This document shows, piece after piece, positions 1 through 7,121 of a stretch of 11,716 nucleotides of DNA (positions within the stretch are counted from its first letter, which is position 1; each line of letters begins with the position of its first letter). The notes under the pieces are model-generated. The model had not been told where the DNA came from. It made no database searches and worked only from the letters and a program-made list of their open reading frames with translations. The position numbers and the translations under genes were made by a program. The stretch is from the NCBI GenBank assembly GCA_002426495.1, contig DIQC01000009.1, positions 13,684-25,399 of the forward strand. The letters are read 5' to 3'. The stretch is from Thermacetogenium sp. UBA5472. GTDB lineage: Bacteria > Bacillota > DSM-12270 > Thermacetogeniales > Thermacetogeniaceae.

Positions 1-880
1 TATCTCTGAGAGCAAGAATCGCGGATTCGTTGGCCACACTCTCCAGATGGGCTCCTGAAAAGCCAAAACTCTCTTGGGCGATATGCTCAAGAAATACATC
101 ATCAGCCAAGGGTTTGTTTCGACAGTGTATTTGCAGAATATGCTCTCGTGCAACCTTATCTGGAAGATCAACTTGTACAACTCTGTCAAAGCGCCCCGGT
201 CTCATCAATGCAGAATCAAGCATATCCTCACGGTTGGTTGCACCTATAATAAGAATGCGCACCTGTTCATCATCTTTCAAACCATCCATTTCTACCAGTA
301 GCTGATTTAATGTCTGATCATATTCATGATGACTTTCATTGCTTCCCCGCTTACCCCCTAGAACCTCAATCTCATCGAAAAAAATAACAGCGCTATCCTT
401 TTTCTCCTTCACTGCTCGCTCCTTGGCTGCTTTAAATAACTGCCGCACCCGCTGAGCACCGACTCCGGCATAAACCTCTATAAACTCGCTACCTGAGCAA
501 GCCATAAAAACTGAATCGGTATAGGAAGCCGCTGCCTTGGCCAGCAGTGTCTTTCCTGTTCCAGGAGGGCCTGTAAGCAGGATCCCTTTAAGTGGGCGAA
601 TACCCATTTCTTTTATTTTACTGACATGAAGTATAAAATCAAGGGCTTCCTTTAGTTCCTGTTTTGCAGAAGTCTGGCCTCCGATGTCATCGAAACTGAA
701 ATCCGTTTGACTGCTGTACCCGGCAAACTGAGACTTGCCGACAAGGCCGTTTTTATCGATCAGCATATAGAGAACGGCACCCATCACTGCCAAGAGCAAT
801 AGGGGAAATACATTTTGACCCATTAATATTAAAAAGATTAATAAGGCGACAGATGCACCTAAGCATAACTCTTTAATCAA
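1..880 (-). CDS. FtsH-like membrane AAA ATPase, partial (C-terminus off the left edge)
   Basis: A membrane-anchored AAA ATPase of the FtsH type; 293 codons are visible before the window ends. I read TTG at 880 as the start: an in-frame TAA lies directly before it and GGGGAG sits 9 nt upstream. Residues 5-21 and 24-41 form two hydrophobic segments with almost no loop between them. The AAA core follows: Walker A GPPGTGKT at 104-111, an FtsH-like pore motif EVYAGVGA at 135-142 (Tyr where FtsH normally has Phe), Walker B ending in D169-E170, and the second region of homology with N216 and arginine-finger residues R227 and R230 in LMRPGRFDR. Classical FtsH has an extracytoplasmic domain of roughly 75 residues between its two membrane helices; that domain is absent here. 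The start overlaps the stop of the upstream membrane protein gene, so the two are probably translationally coupled. Whether a zinc protease domain (HEXXH) follows cannot be seen. The AAA family call is secure; protease activity is unknown. Confidence 0.88.
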   Translation of the reverse strand, partial: MIKELCLGASVALLIFLILMGQNVFPLLLLAVMGAVLYMLIDKNGLVGKSQFAGYSSQTDFSFDDIGGQTSAKQELKEALDFILHVSKIKEMGIRPLKGILLTGPPGTGKTLLAKAAASYTDSVFMACSGSEFIEVYAGVGAQRVRQLFKAAKERAVKEKKDSAVIFFDEIEVLGGKRGSNESHHEYDQTLNQLLVEMDGLKDDEQVRILIIGATNREDMLDSALMRPGRFDRVVQVDLPDKVAREHILQIHCRNKPLADDVFLEHIAQESFGFSGAHLESVANESAILALRD

Positions 881-1419
881 TTATTCTCACTCCCCGCTTT
901 CTCCCGCTCCTCTGACTGGTTCTGATGAGGAATCACTTCGTACAGATATCCCTGATCATCTTTAAGTTCCAGATATATGCTAGAGGAATCCATTGTCAGG
1001 TGACATTGAACACCTTCTTGTTCAGCAAGCTCTTGCACTTGATCATGCATCTCTTGAAACTTGCCTGTGGCGATACTCTCCTGGATAACAAAACTGCATT
1101 TATCGAGTGACTCACTGAGTTTATCTGTCCGATCATCTAATAAAACAGTTCTGTATTTAGAACCCAATTTCTGGTAGATAATTTTATCTATTCTTAGATA
1201 TACATCTTGTAGATCTTTTATTTCTGACGAGCGGATATACACAGTCGGTGGATTTTCTTCCTCGGCTATTTCTATTTCTTCAATTTCAACCACCTGATTG
1301 ATTTGTTCCTGTAGCCCATTTTTGACATAATAATTATTATAAAAATAATAGCCACCGAGCAGGATGACAAGGGTAATTATACATGTAATAACCACTGTTT
1401 TTATTTGGATTTGGCTCAA
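877..1419 (-). CDS. Unrecognised single-pass membrane protein, coupled to the FtsH-like ATPase
   Basis: I do not recognise this family. The chosen TTG start at 1419 has a perfect AGGAGG (1426-1431) 6 nt upstream and gives 180 residues. A longer frame from TTG at 1482 exists, but it would begin upstream of the extended -10 element at 1448-1456 and has no better ribosome site. The protein has a short basic N-terminus, one transmembrane helix at about residues 7-27, a Tyr/Asn-rich juxtamembrane stretch, an acidic Glu/Ile-rich linker (about 44-56), then a mixed alpha/beta region of about 100 residues with two cysteines (about 108 and 139), and a polar Glu/Gln-rich tail. The predicted topology puts the bulk outside the cytoplasm, where the two cysteines could form a disulfide. 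Its last codons overlap the TTG start of the FtsH-like ATPase, which suggests the products act together. It could supply an extracytoplasmic sensor or substrate-binding part for that ATPase; this is inference. Confidence 0.75.
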   Translation of the reverse strand: MSQIQIKTVVITCIITLVILLGGYYFYNNYYVKNGLQEQINQVVEIEEIEIAEEENPPTVYIRSSEIKDLQDVYLRIDKIIYQKLGSKYRTVLLDDRTDKLSESLDKCSFVIQESIATGKFQEMHDQVQELAEQEGVQCHLTMDSSSIYLELKDDQGYLYEVIPHQNQSEEREKAGSENN

Positions 1420-1447
1420 GAAGACCCTCCTCTCCCTAATAACACCG

Positions 1448-1456
1448 ATTATAACA
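1448..1456 (-). promoter_or_regulatory. Extended -10 promoter candidate for the membrane protein/AAA ATPase pair
   Basis: On the minus strand this reads TGTTATAAT, a perfect TATAAT preceded by the extended-10 TG. No good -35 hexamer stands 17 nt upstream. It lies just after the rimO stop and about 30 nt before the TTG start at 1419, so it could give the pair transcription independent of rimO. The same nine bases occur upstream of ftsK. Confidence 0.5.
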
Positions 1457-1493
1457 TATAACTTCCCTTCTCTCCTTAGCAATCACTGGAACT

Positions 1494-2825
1494 TCAGTTG
1501 CCCTGATGGGAAATTGTGCCTATCAGGTCATAGTTAGCTGCCTGGTTGATCTGCACCTGAATAAATGTCCCGATCTCTAAATTGTCACTTTTGACAATCA
1601 CATGGGGATCGATTTCAGGGATATCTCGGTAACTGCGTCCCCACCAGATATCTTCACCGAGATGATGTTCTATCAAAACTTCCAAATTCCTGCCTATGGA
1701 CTCTTGATTTTTATGACGAGAAACCCTGCGCTGCAGGCGCATTATATCTCTTGCTCTCCTGCGCTTTTCCAGAAAAGATACTGTATCCGGATACTTGAAC
1801 GATCTGGCTTCCTCTTCATGATAGTATGAAAAAACGCCTAAACGATCGAAATATCCATGGCCTACAAAGGCCTGGAGCTCCTGGAATGCCTCCCTGTCCT
1901 CACCTGGGTAGCCTACCATGAGAGTTGTGCGCAGGGCTAGATCGGGAAGTGCAGTTTTTAATGTTTTAATGAGTTGCCGGTAAGAATAGATATCCCCTTT
2001 TCTCCCCATACTTCTCAATATATTGCGGTTAACGTGCTGTAAGGGCAGATCAAGGTAATGACATAGCTTCTTCTCCTCTTGCATGGTTTTGATCAAATCA
2101 GGGGTTAAGGAATAAGGATTCATGTACAGAAACCTGATCCAGTGTAGGCCCTTGATCTTGACAAGGTTTTTTAAGAGCTCTGTCAGTGTTGGCTTGCCCG
2201 GAAGGTCGCCTCCATATGCTCCACTGTCCTGGGCTACCAGAATAAGCTCCTTTACGCCAACCGCTGCCAACTGCTCAGCTTCACGATAAATAAGATCAGG
2301 TGTTTTGCTGTGCAGGGGCCCCCTGATACGGGGTATCAGGCAGAATGAACAGGCATGAGAGCAGCCCTCAGCGATCTTGAGATATGCAGTATGAGAAGGC
2401 GTTGATAGCATTCTAGGGTATAGATATTCTCCAGGGATTCTGCTCTCTGTAAACTGAGTCTTCTCTCCCGCTGATAGCCTATCTAAATATGGCAACACAA
2501 CAGTGTAAGCATCCACCCCAAGCCAGCCATCAACCTCAGGAAACAGCTGTGATAAACGTTTTTCTCCGTACCTGGAAACCAGACAGCCGAGAACGATAAC
2601 ATATCTGCAGGAGCCTTTCTCTTTAAACTGTAAGCAATTGAGGATTGCATCCACAGCTTCTTTGACTGCAGGTTCTATAAAACCACAAGTATTGATCAAA
2701 ATAATCTCGGCATCTTCCGGTGAAGGTGTTACTACATAACCACCGCTGGCAAGTACGCCCAGTATGGTTTCACTGTCAACAAGATTTTTAGAACATCCAA
2801 GACTGACTATATTGATAAGTTTCAT
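1494..2825 (-). CDS. rimO: Ribosomal protein uS12 methylthiotransferase RimO
   Basis: A radical-SAM enzyme that adds a methylthio group to a conserved aspartate of ribosomal protein S12, using two [4Fe-4S] clusters. The 443 residues match the family length. The N-terminal methylthiotransferase domain carries C11 (in SLGCSKNLVDSE, the RimO signature), C47 (NTCGFI) and C81 (LGCL). The radical-SAM motif is C155-x3-C159-x2-C162 within EGCSHACSFC. A C-terminal TRAM-type domain (about 375-440) ends the protein. NTCGFI and the LGCSKNLVDSE block favour RimO over the tRNA enzyme MiaB. Start ATG at 2825 has an AAAGG-like site about 10 nt upstream, which is weak compared with the neighbours. It lies 121 bp downstream of rodZ on the same strand, an arrangement common in clostridia (ftsK, rodZ, rimO). 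All key cysteines are present, so the gene looks intact. Confidence 0.96.
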   Translation of the reverse strand: MKLINIVSLGCSKNLVDSETILGVLASGGYVVTPSPEDAEIILINTCGFIEPAVKEAVDAILNCLQFKEKGSCRYVIVLGCLVSRYGEKRLSQLFPEVDGWLGVDAYTVVLPYLDRLSAGEKTQFTESRIPGEYLYPRMLSTPSHTAYLKIAEGCSHACSFCLIPRIRGPLHSKTPDLIYREAEQLAAVGVKELILVAQDSGAYGGDLPGKPTLTELLKNLVKIKGLHWIRFLYMNPYSLTPDLIKTMQEEKKLCHYLDLPLQHVNRNILRSMGRKGDIYSYRQLIKTLKTALPDLALRTTLMVGYPGEDREAFQELQAFVGHGYFDRLGVFSYYHEEEARSFKYPDTVSFLEKRRRARDIMRLQRRVSRHKNQESIGRNLEVLIEHHLGEDIWWGRSYRDIPEIDPHVIVKSDNLEIGTFIQVQINQAANYDLIGTISHQGN

Positions 2826-2866
2826 AATTGACTGCCTTTCTAAATAAGTTGTAAGAAACGGGATGT

Positions 2867-2896
2867 CAGATGTAGAATTTTATAAGCTACAATCTG
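2867..2896. repeat. Imperfect inverted repeat between rodZ and rimO
   Basis: CAGATGTAG at 2867-2875 faces CTACAATCTG at 2887-2896, giving nine base pairs with one bulged base around an 11-nt AT-rich loop. No T-run follows on the minus strand, so it is a poor terminator. It could be an operator or an mRNA structure within the rodZ-rimO transcript. Confidence 0.35.
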
Positions 2897-2904
2897 TCAT
2901 TTGC

Positions 2905-2934
2905 ATCTTGATCATCCAAAGATCTATCTTGATC
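2905..2934. repeat. Direct repeat ATCTTGATC x2 between rodZ and rimO
   Basis: ATCTTGATC occurs at 2905-2913 and again at 2926-2934, 21 bp apart, which is two helical turns on the same DNA face. The copies lie just downstream of the rodZ stop. The arrangement suggests a possible paired protein site, but two 9-bp copies in AT-rich DNA are weak evidence. Confidence 0.25.
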
Positions 2935-2946
2935 TGCAATAGTTAG

Positions 2947-3666
2947 CTAACTGGATTTAGTATACTCTTTCTCTACTACCTGACCAGACTCTCCTAAGGG
3001 TGGCTCCTTCTTCCCATTATAGATCACATCCACCCCTCCGGCGTTTCCTAGCCTCACCTGAACCGACTCCTCTGCTTCGAATTCTTTCGTTTCTTCACTA
3101 TCAAGATTCCCCTCAAACTGTATCTCTCCATCAACAGTCACTCTCACCCAACATAATTGATTGCCTATTAACTTGATAGTAAGATTATCAGCTGTTGAGG
3201 ATGGTGGTGTTTCTTGCTGGTCGGCCTTCTGTTCCTGAGAAACAGGAGGTGTCGGAGATGGATCTCTGCCTTCATTATTAAAAAACACATAAGCAACAGA
3301 AAATACTAAAACAGCAAAAATAATTAACCCGATCAATGGTCCTCTTGACCCTGTAGAAGATGCTGCAGGCTTAAATTCCTTTTTCGGTTCCTTTTCGCTC
3401 TTTTCAACAATTACGGAGGAAGGAGATGTCTCCTCTTTTTTTACCTGGGCTCTATACTGTGCGAGAAGGGGCTCAGGATCGATCTCAAGAAAGCGAGCAT
3501 AATTGCGCAGAAATCCCATACAGTATGCTCCCCCAGGTATTTCGTCATAATTTTCCTCTTCTAATGCTTGCAGGTATTTTGCCCTTATTTTTGTTTTTTC
3601 TTCAATATCAGCAAGTGAAAGAGCCTTGCTTTCCCGCTCTGTTCGCAGAATCTCTCCAATCTCCAT
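2947..3666 (-). CDS. rodZ: RodZ-like cytoskeletal/cell-shape membrane protein
   Basis: RodZ links the MreB actin-like cytoskeleton to the membrane and elongation machinery. The 239 residues show the standard layout: a cytoplasmic helix-turn-helix domain (about 4-70, with the typical GEILRTERESKALSLADIEEKTKI and YLQALEEENYDEIPG stretches), a charged Lys/Glu linker (75-100), one transmembrane helix (about 109-129), a Pro/Gln/Ser-rich extracytoplasmic spacer (133-158) and a C-terminal DUF4115-type beta domain (about 160-225, with CWVRVTVDG and EGNLDSEETKEF). Start ATG at 3666 has AGGGGG five nt upstream. Only 10 nt separate it from the regulator gene upstream, and rimO follows, so these are probably co-transcribed. 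The HTH of this family binds MreB rather than DNA. RodZ assignment rests on architecture and context, which agree well. Confidence 0.9.
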   Translation of the reverse strand: MEIGEILRTERESKALSLADIEEKTKIRAKYLQALEEENYDEIPGGAYCMGFLRNYARFLEIDPEPLLAQYRAQVKKEETSPSSVIVEKSEKEPKKEFKPAASSTGSRGPLIGLIIFAVLVFSVAYVFFNNEGRDPSPTPPVSQEQKADQQETPPSSTADNLTIKLIGNQLCWVRVTVDGEIQFEGNLDSEETKEFEAEESVQVRLGNAGGVDVIYNGKKEPPLGESGQVVEKEYTKSS

Positions 3667-3676
3667 GGTAACCCCC

Positions 3677-4672
3677 TTAAGATACTTCGCTATTTCCTAG
3701 AGCACGTCGTGCTGCAAGTCGAAAACCATAACCTGATGCTAATCCTCCGGCAACCCCTGCAATAATGTTTATCTCTGTTCCTGTCCCTTTAAGAGGAGAT
3801 GCAGGAAGAAAGACAATTTCTTTCTTTGTTGCCACAACTAATCCGCTCTGGCCAAAAATAACTATCAGTGCCGCTAATCCGTTATTAACCATATCGCGGC
3901 AAACAGGAAAAGAACTTTCAGGAACCACCTCCTGAAAGTTTCCCGCATAGTTCATCAATTCATAATCATGACAAACCAGAAAAGCTTGAGAGCATTGGAG
4001 CAATCCCTTTTGCTCCCACCAAGTAAGTGAAGAGCCCAAAATAGTAGCAAAGAAATCATATTCTTTAATCTGACCAATCACATGATCTATCTCCGGTTCA
4101 GCTATAGCACTGTCAAGCAGGACAACTTTAGCCGATTTCAGCAGATCGTCCTTTGATTTTTGGGCATTTTTATTCAGTTGATAGTTCTTTTTGTAATCTA
4201 TAACCTGACAGAATTCCCTGTCTTCTTTCCTTACAGAAAGCTTCTTTGGGGTTGGATAACCCTGTGTGCGCACTATATACTGGACATTAACTCCACTTTG
4301 TAACAGTTTTTCATAGATTCTATCTCCGGTTTCATCCTGCCCCAGTACAGTAAACAGGGTGGGTATCAGCTGCTGCCTGATCAGCTCTGATGACATCAAA
4401 TACCCCATACCACCATATGAAATATCTATTCTCGGCTCATCGGCCTGGGCCTTTATTTCCAACCAGGTCTTTCCGATCACTAATATACCTGTTCTCTCAT
4501 CTAGTATATAGCCGCGACCAAGTATAAACCCTTTACGCATCAGATTGGAGATATGCACAGCTACAGCGGACCTGGTGATCTCCATCTTTTCAGCAAGCTT
4601 TTCTTGTGAAATAGTAGGGTCCTTTTTTAAAAAGCTCAGGATTTCTCGTTCTCTTTTTGTCAAGTGGGCCAT
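3677..4672 (-). CDS. Winged-helix regulator fused to a degenerate PfkB/ribokinase-type domain
   Basis: Residues 1-56 form a winged-helix DNA-binding domain (TKREREILSFLKKDP, then EKLAEKMEITRSAVAVHISNL as the recognition region). From about residue 62 a PfkB-family kinase fold follows: LVIG at 64-67, the glycine turn YGGMGYLMSSEL at 86-97 standing where the family has GGVARNVA, and VLGQDETGD at 109-117. HTH-PfkB fusions are a known class. The C-terminal family motif DTTGAGD should carry the catalytic base Asp, but residues 295-303 read KGTGTEINI with no Asp, so phosphotransfer is probably lost. I infer a regulator that senses a sugar or nucleoside through a dead kinase fold; the ligand cannot be told. 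Start ATG at 4672 has AGGGGGTG upstream. It sits between ftsK and rodZ with its own promoter candidate at 4729-4758 and a palindrome in its leader. Confidence 0.82.
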   Translation of the reverse strand: MAHLTKREREILSFLKKDPTISQEKLAEKMEITRSAVAVHISNLMRKGFILGRGYILDERTGILVIGKTWLEIKAQADEPRIDISYGGMGYLMSSELIRQQLIPTLFTVLGQDETGDRIYEKLLQSGVNVQYIVRTQGYPTPKKLSVRKEDREFCQVIDYKKNYQLNKNAQKSKDDLLKSAKVVLLDSAIAEPEIDHVIGQIKEYDFFATILGSSLTWWEQKGLLQCSQAFLVCHDYELMNYAGNFQEVVPESSFPVCRDMVNNGLAALIVIFGQSGLVVATKKEIVFLPASPLKGTGTEINIIAGVAGGLASGYGFRLAARRALGNSEVS

Positions 4673-4693
4673 GGCAACACCCCCTATCCAAAC

Positions 4694-4703
4694 AAAAGCT
4701 TTT
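4694..4703. promoter_or_regulatory. Palindrome AAAAGCTTTT in the leader of the HTH-PfkB gene
   Basis: A perfect 10-bp palindrome lies between the putative promoter and the ribosome binding site of the winged-helix regulator gene. Winged-helix regulators often bind palindromes near their own promoters, so autoregulation is possible. The site is AT-rich and short, and could be chance. Confidence 0.3.
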
Positions 4704-4728
4704 AAAACATTTAAGTTTGCTTATTAAC

Positions 4729-4758
4729 ATCATAACCTAACATATCTTACTATTGCAA
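4729..4758 (-). promoter_or_regulatory. Promoter candidate for the HTH-PfkB regulator, rodZ and rimO
   Basis: On the minus strand TTGCAA (4753-4758) and TATGAT (4729-4734) are separated by 18 nt. The match to sigma-A hexamers is 4/6 and 5/6. It begins just after the ftsK stop, giving a leader of about 50 nt before the ATG at 4672. No terminator follows ftsK, so read-through from ftsK is also possible. Confidence 0.4.
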
Positions 4759-4764
4759 TCCTAC

Positions 4765-6993
4765 TTATTTCCCATAATATCGTTGAAACTGATCTGATGT
4801 CATTAAAACATCCCTGGGCTTGGAACCTTCAAGGGGCCCAACGATGCCCTTGGCCTCCAGCATGTCAATTAACCTAGCAGCTCGGGCATACCCTACCCGC
4901 AGGCGTCTCTGGAGCAAGGAAGCAGAGCCATGGCCTACATCGATGATCAGTTTTGCCGCATCGTAAAAAAGCTCATCTCCGTAATCCTCATCATCTAATG
5001 TTTCTTCCTCTTGAACAGGGAATTCAGCAATATATGCTGCATCTCCTTGTTTGTTCAAAAAGTCTACGGTTTCCTCAACTTCACTTTCCGTGACCAAAGC
5101 CCCCTGGATGCGTATAGGTTTGATGGCACCAACCGGCATAAAGAGCATGTCCCCTCTTCCCAAAAGTTTTTCTGCCCCATTCAGATCAAGAATTGTTCTG
5201 GAATCGGTTTGTGAAGAGACAGCAAAAGCGATACGTGAAGGAATGTTGGCCTTGATCACCCCTGTGATCACATCAACAGAGGGACGCTGTGTGGCGATCA
5301 CCAGGTGAATGCCGGCGGCGCGAGCCATCTGGGCAAGCCTACAGATGGCATCTTCTACATCAACAGGAGAAATAATCATCAGATCAGATAGCTCATCAAT
5401 GATGACAACGATATAAGGTAATGGTTTGTTTTGTTCCCCTTCTTGTCTTCTGATCTGCTCATTATATTTTGTAATATCCCGGGCACCCATTGAGGCAAAA
5501 AGTTCATAGCGATTTTCCATCTCTTTCACAGCCCACCTTAAAGCAGTAGCTGCCTTTTTAGGTTCGGTCACAACAGGTGACACCAGATGAGGAATCCCAT
5601 TATAAGTGGTCAATTCTACCATTTTAGGGTCGATCATCAGCAGCTTTACCTCATCAGGGGAAGCTTTGTAGAGAATGCTGCAAATAACTGTATTCAGACA
5701 TACACTTTTCCCTGACCCTGTAGCTCCTGCAATTAACAGATGCGGCATTTTAACCAGATCTGCTATTATTGGGTTTCCAGCTATATCTTTTCCCAGGGCG
5801 ATGGTTAATTTGGATGCCGCCTCCTGAAATTGGTTTGCTTCCAGGATCTCCCTCAGACAAACGATGGCGATCTCTTTATTGGGCACCTCAATGCCCATCG
5901 CTGCTTTTCCGGGAATGGGCGCCTCAATACGCACAGCAGCAGCTGCCAGGCTCAGGGCAATATCATCAGATAGCCTCATAATCCTGCTCACCTTAATCCC
6001 CGGTGCGGGTTGAATTTCATAGCGTGTGATAGCAGGACCTTTGTGGACCTCATTAACAGTAACTTTGATACCGAAACTCTCCAGGGTTTCTTCGAGAATA
6101 CGCACATTTTCAATAAGCTCTTTATTTAAACGGCTGCTTTTGACCTTAAGTGGTTTACTTAACAACTCCAAAGGGGGCAGGTCATAATTATAAGGGGATG
6201 TTTTTGATTGTTTTTCTCCCTGATGGAGAGAGGGTGTCTGTGCTTTTCCTTTATCTTCACTTGTATTTTTCTCGATTATCTCTTCTGACATTTTTTCCGA
6301 AGCTGAAGTGCGAGCATTGTAATCAATAATGACAGGGATATCCACTTTTTTTACTTCCCGTTTTGGTTTCTCTTTCATAGGCTCTGGATGTGTTTCCTCT
6401 TTAATAAAGAGAAAGCGTTCCAGCCCTGATTTGATAAGTCTCCCTATATTGACAAAAAAAGTTCCTATTGTCTTCATGAACTGGCTAAAGGGCACTCCTG
6501 TCAATAAAATAAGGCTGATGATGCATAAAGCAGCGGCGAGAATAAACGTACCTGTATATCCTAGCAGGTACAAGGAAACTATACTGATCATGGCGCCGAG
6601 AAAGCCGCCTCCGGCTCCCTGCCATCCATTTTCCCACAGCAATGCTATCGCCTCATTCCTAGGCAGATCACCTGGTATAAACAATAGATGCAGCAAAACT
6701 AATATAACAAAAAATAGCATAATAACTCCCTTGTTGCGCGTGTTTCCTGCGAATGGCTGGCGCAGCCAGCAAGAACTGCAAGCAAAGTACGCTAAAATCC
6801 CGGCAACAAGCAAGCAACCTACTTTGCCTGTGAGAACAGTCAGGATACGAATTAGGTAAGTGCCGATGAGGCCTGTTGGCACAAGAAAGCTTACTGCGAT
6901 AAAAATAGCTGCAGCAAAAAACAATACGCCAAGGATATCATATTTCAGTTGATCACCACCGCCGGAACGACGTTTCTTGCCTTTTCTAGCCAC
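4765..6993 (-). CDS. ftsK: FtsK/SpoIIIE family DNA translocase
   Basis: A septal DNA pump that moves chromosome ends out of the closing septum and, in sporulating species, into the forespore. I start at GTG 6993: AAGGAG stands 7 nt upstream and an extended -10 lies at 7027-7035, inside the longer frame that could begin at 7098. This gives 742 residues, close to SpoIIIE (about 790). After a basic Lys/Arg/Gly tail come four to five membrane segments (about 20-40, 47-70, 88-107 and 130-166), then a charged linker (about 195-270). The alpha/beta motor domain follows, with Walker A GATGSGKS at 423-430, Walker B IIDEL with D533-E534, and the RPSVDVITGVIKANIPSRIAF block. The C-terminal gamma winged helix (about 690-720, SASLLQRRLRVGYARAARLIDMLEAKG) recognises KOPS/SRS-type orienting sequences. 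All motifs are intact. It is divergent from tepA and is followed by the HTH-PfkB gene. Confidence 0.96.
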   Translation of the reverse strand: MARKGKKRRSGGGDQLKYDILGVLFFAAAIFIAVSFLVPTGLIGTYLIRILTVLTGKVGCLLVAGILAYFACSSCWLRQPFAGNTRNKGVIMLFFVILVLLHLLFIPGDLPRNEAIALLWENGWQGAGGGFLGAMISIVSLYLLGYTGTFILAAALCIISLILLTGVPFSQFMKTIGTFFVNIGRLIKSGLERFLFIKEETHPEPMKEKPKREVKKVDIPVIIDYNARTSASEKMSEEIIEKNTSEDKGKAQTPSLHQGEKQSKTSPYNYDLPPLELLSKPLKVKSSRLNKELIENVRILEETLESFGIKVTVNEVHKGPAITRYEIQPAPGIKVSRIMRLSDDIALSLAAAAVRIEAPIPGKAAMGIEVPNKEIAIVCLREILEANQFQEAASKLTIALGKDIAGNPIIADLVKMPHLLIAGATGSGKSVCLNTVICSILYKASPDEVKLLMIDPKMVELTTYNGIPHLVSPVVTEPKKAATALRWAVKEMENRYELFASMGARDITKYNEQIRRQEGEQNKPLPYIVVIIDELSDLMIISPVDVEDAICRLAQMARAAGIHLVIATQRPSVDVITGVIKANIPSRIAFAVSSQTDSRTILDLNGAEKLLGRGDMLFMPVGAIKPIRIQGALVTESEVEETVDFLNKQGDAAYIAEFPVQEEETLDDEDYGDELFYDAAKLIIDVGHGSASLLQRRLRVGYARAARLIDMLEAKGIVGPLEGSKPRDVLMTSDQFQRYYGK

Positions 6994-7026
6994 TAGATTA
7001 CTCCTTCCCTCTCCTACCAATACCAA

Positions 7027-7035
7027 ATTATAACA
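7027..7035 (-). promoter_or_regulatory. Extended -10 promoter candidate for ftsK
   Basis: The minus strand reads TGTTATAAT, identical to the element at 1448-1456. Only a poor TTTTCC stands 17 nt upstream, as expected for an extended -10 promoter. Transcription would begin near 7020, which excludes the upstream in-frame starts and supports GTG at 6993. I found no convincing plus-strand promoter for tepA in the same 128-bp divergent region. Confidence 0.55.
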
Positions 7036-7121
7036 CTTCATAACATTAAGGAAAACCGCATTATTTAAGGGCGATTGTTTCATAATAATATCAAACATGC
7101 TTTGTGAAGGGATGTCTTGTT

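Noticed and set aside
6329..6859. A 176-codon open frame on the plus strand
   Set aside because: It lies wholly antisense to the membrane and linker region of ftsK, has no family-like sequence and no ribosome site; ftsK itself is beyond doubt.
6994..7098. A 35-residue N-terminal extension of FtsK starting at 7098
   Set aside because: The extended -10 at 7027-7035 lies within it, no ribosome site precedes it, and GTG 6993 has AAGGAG at ideal spacing followed by a typical basic FtsK N-terminus.
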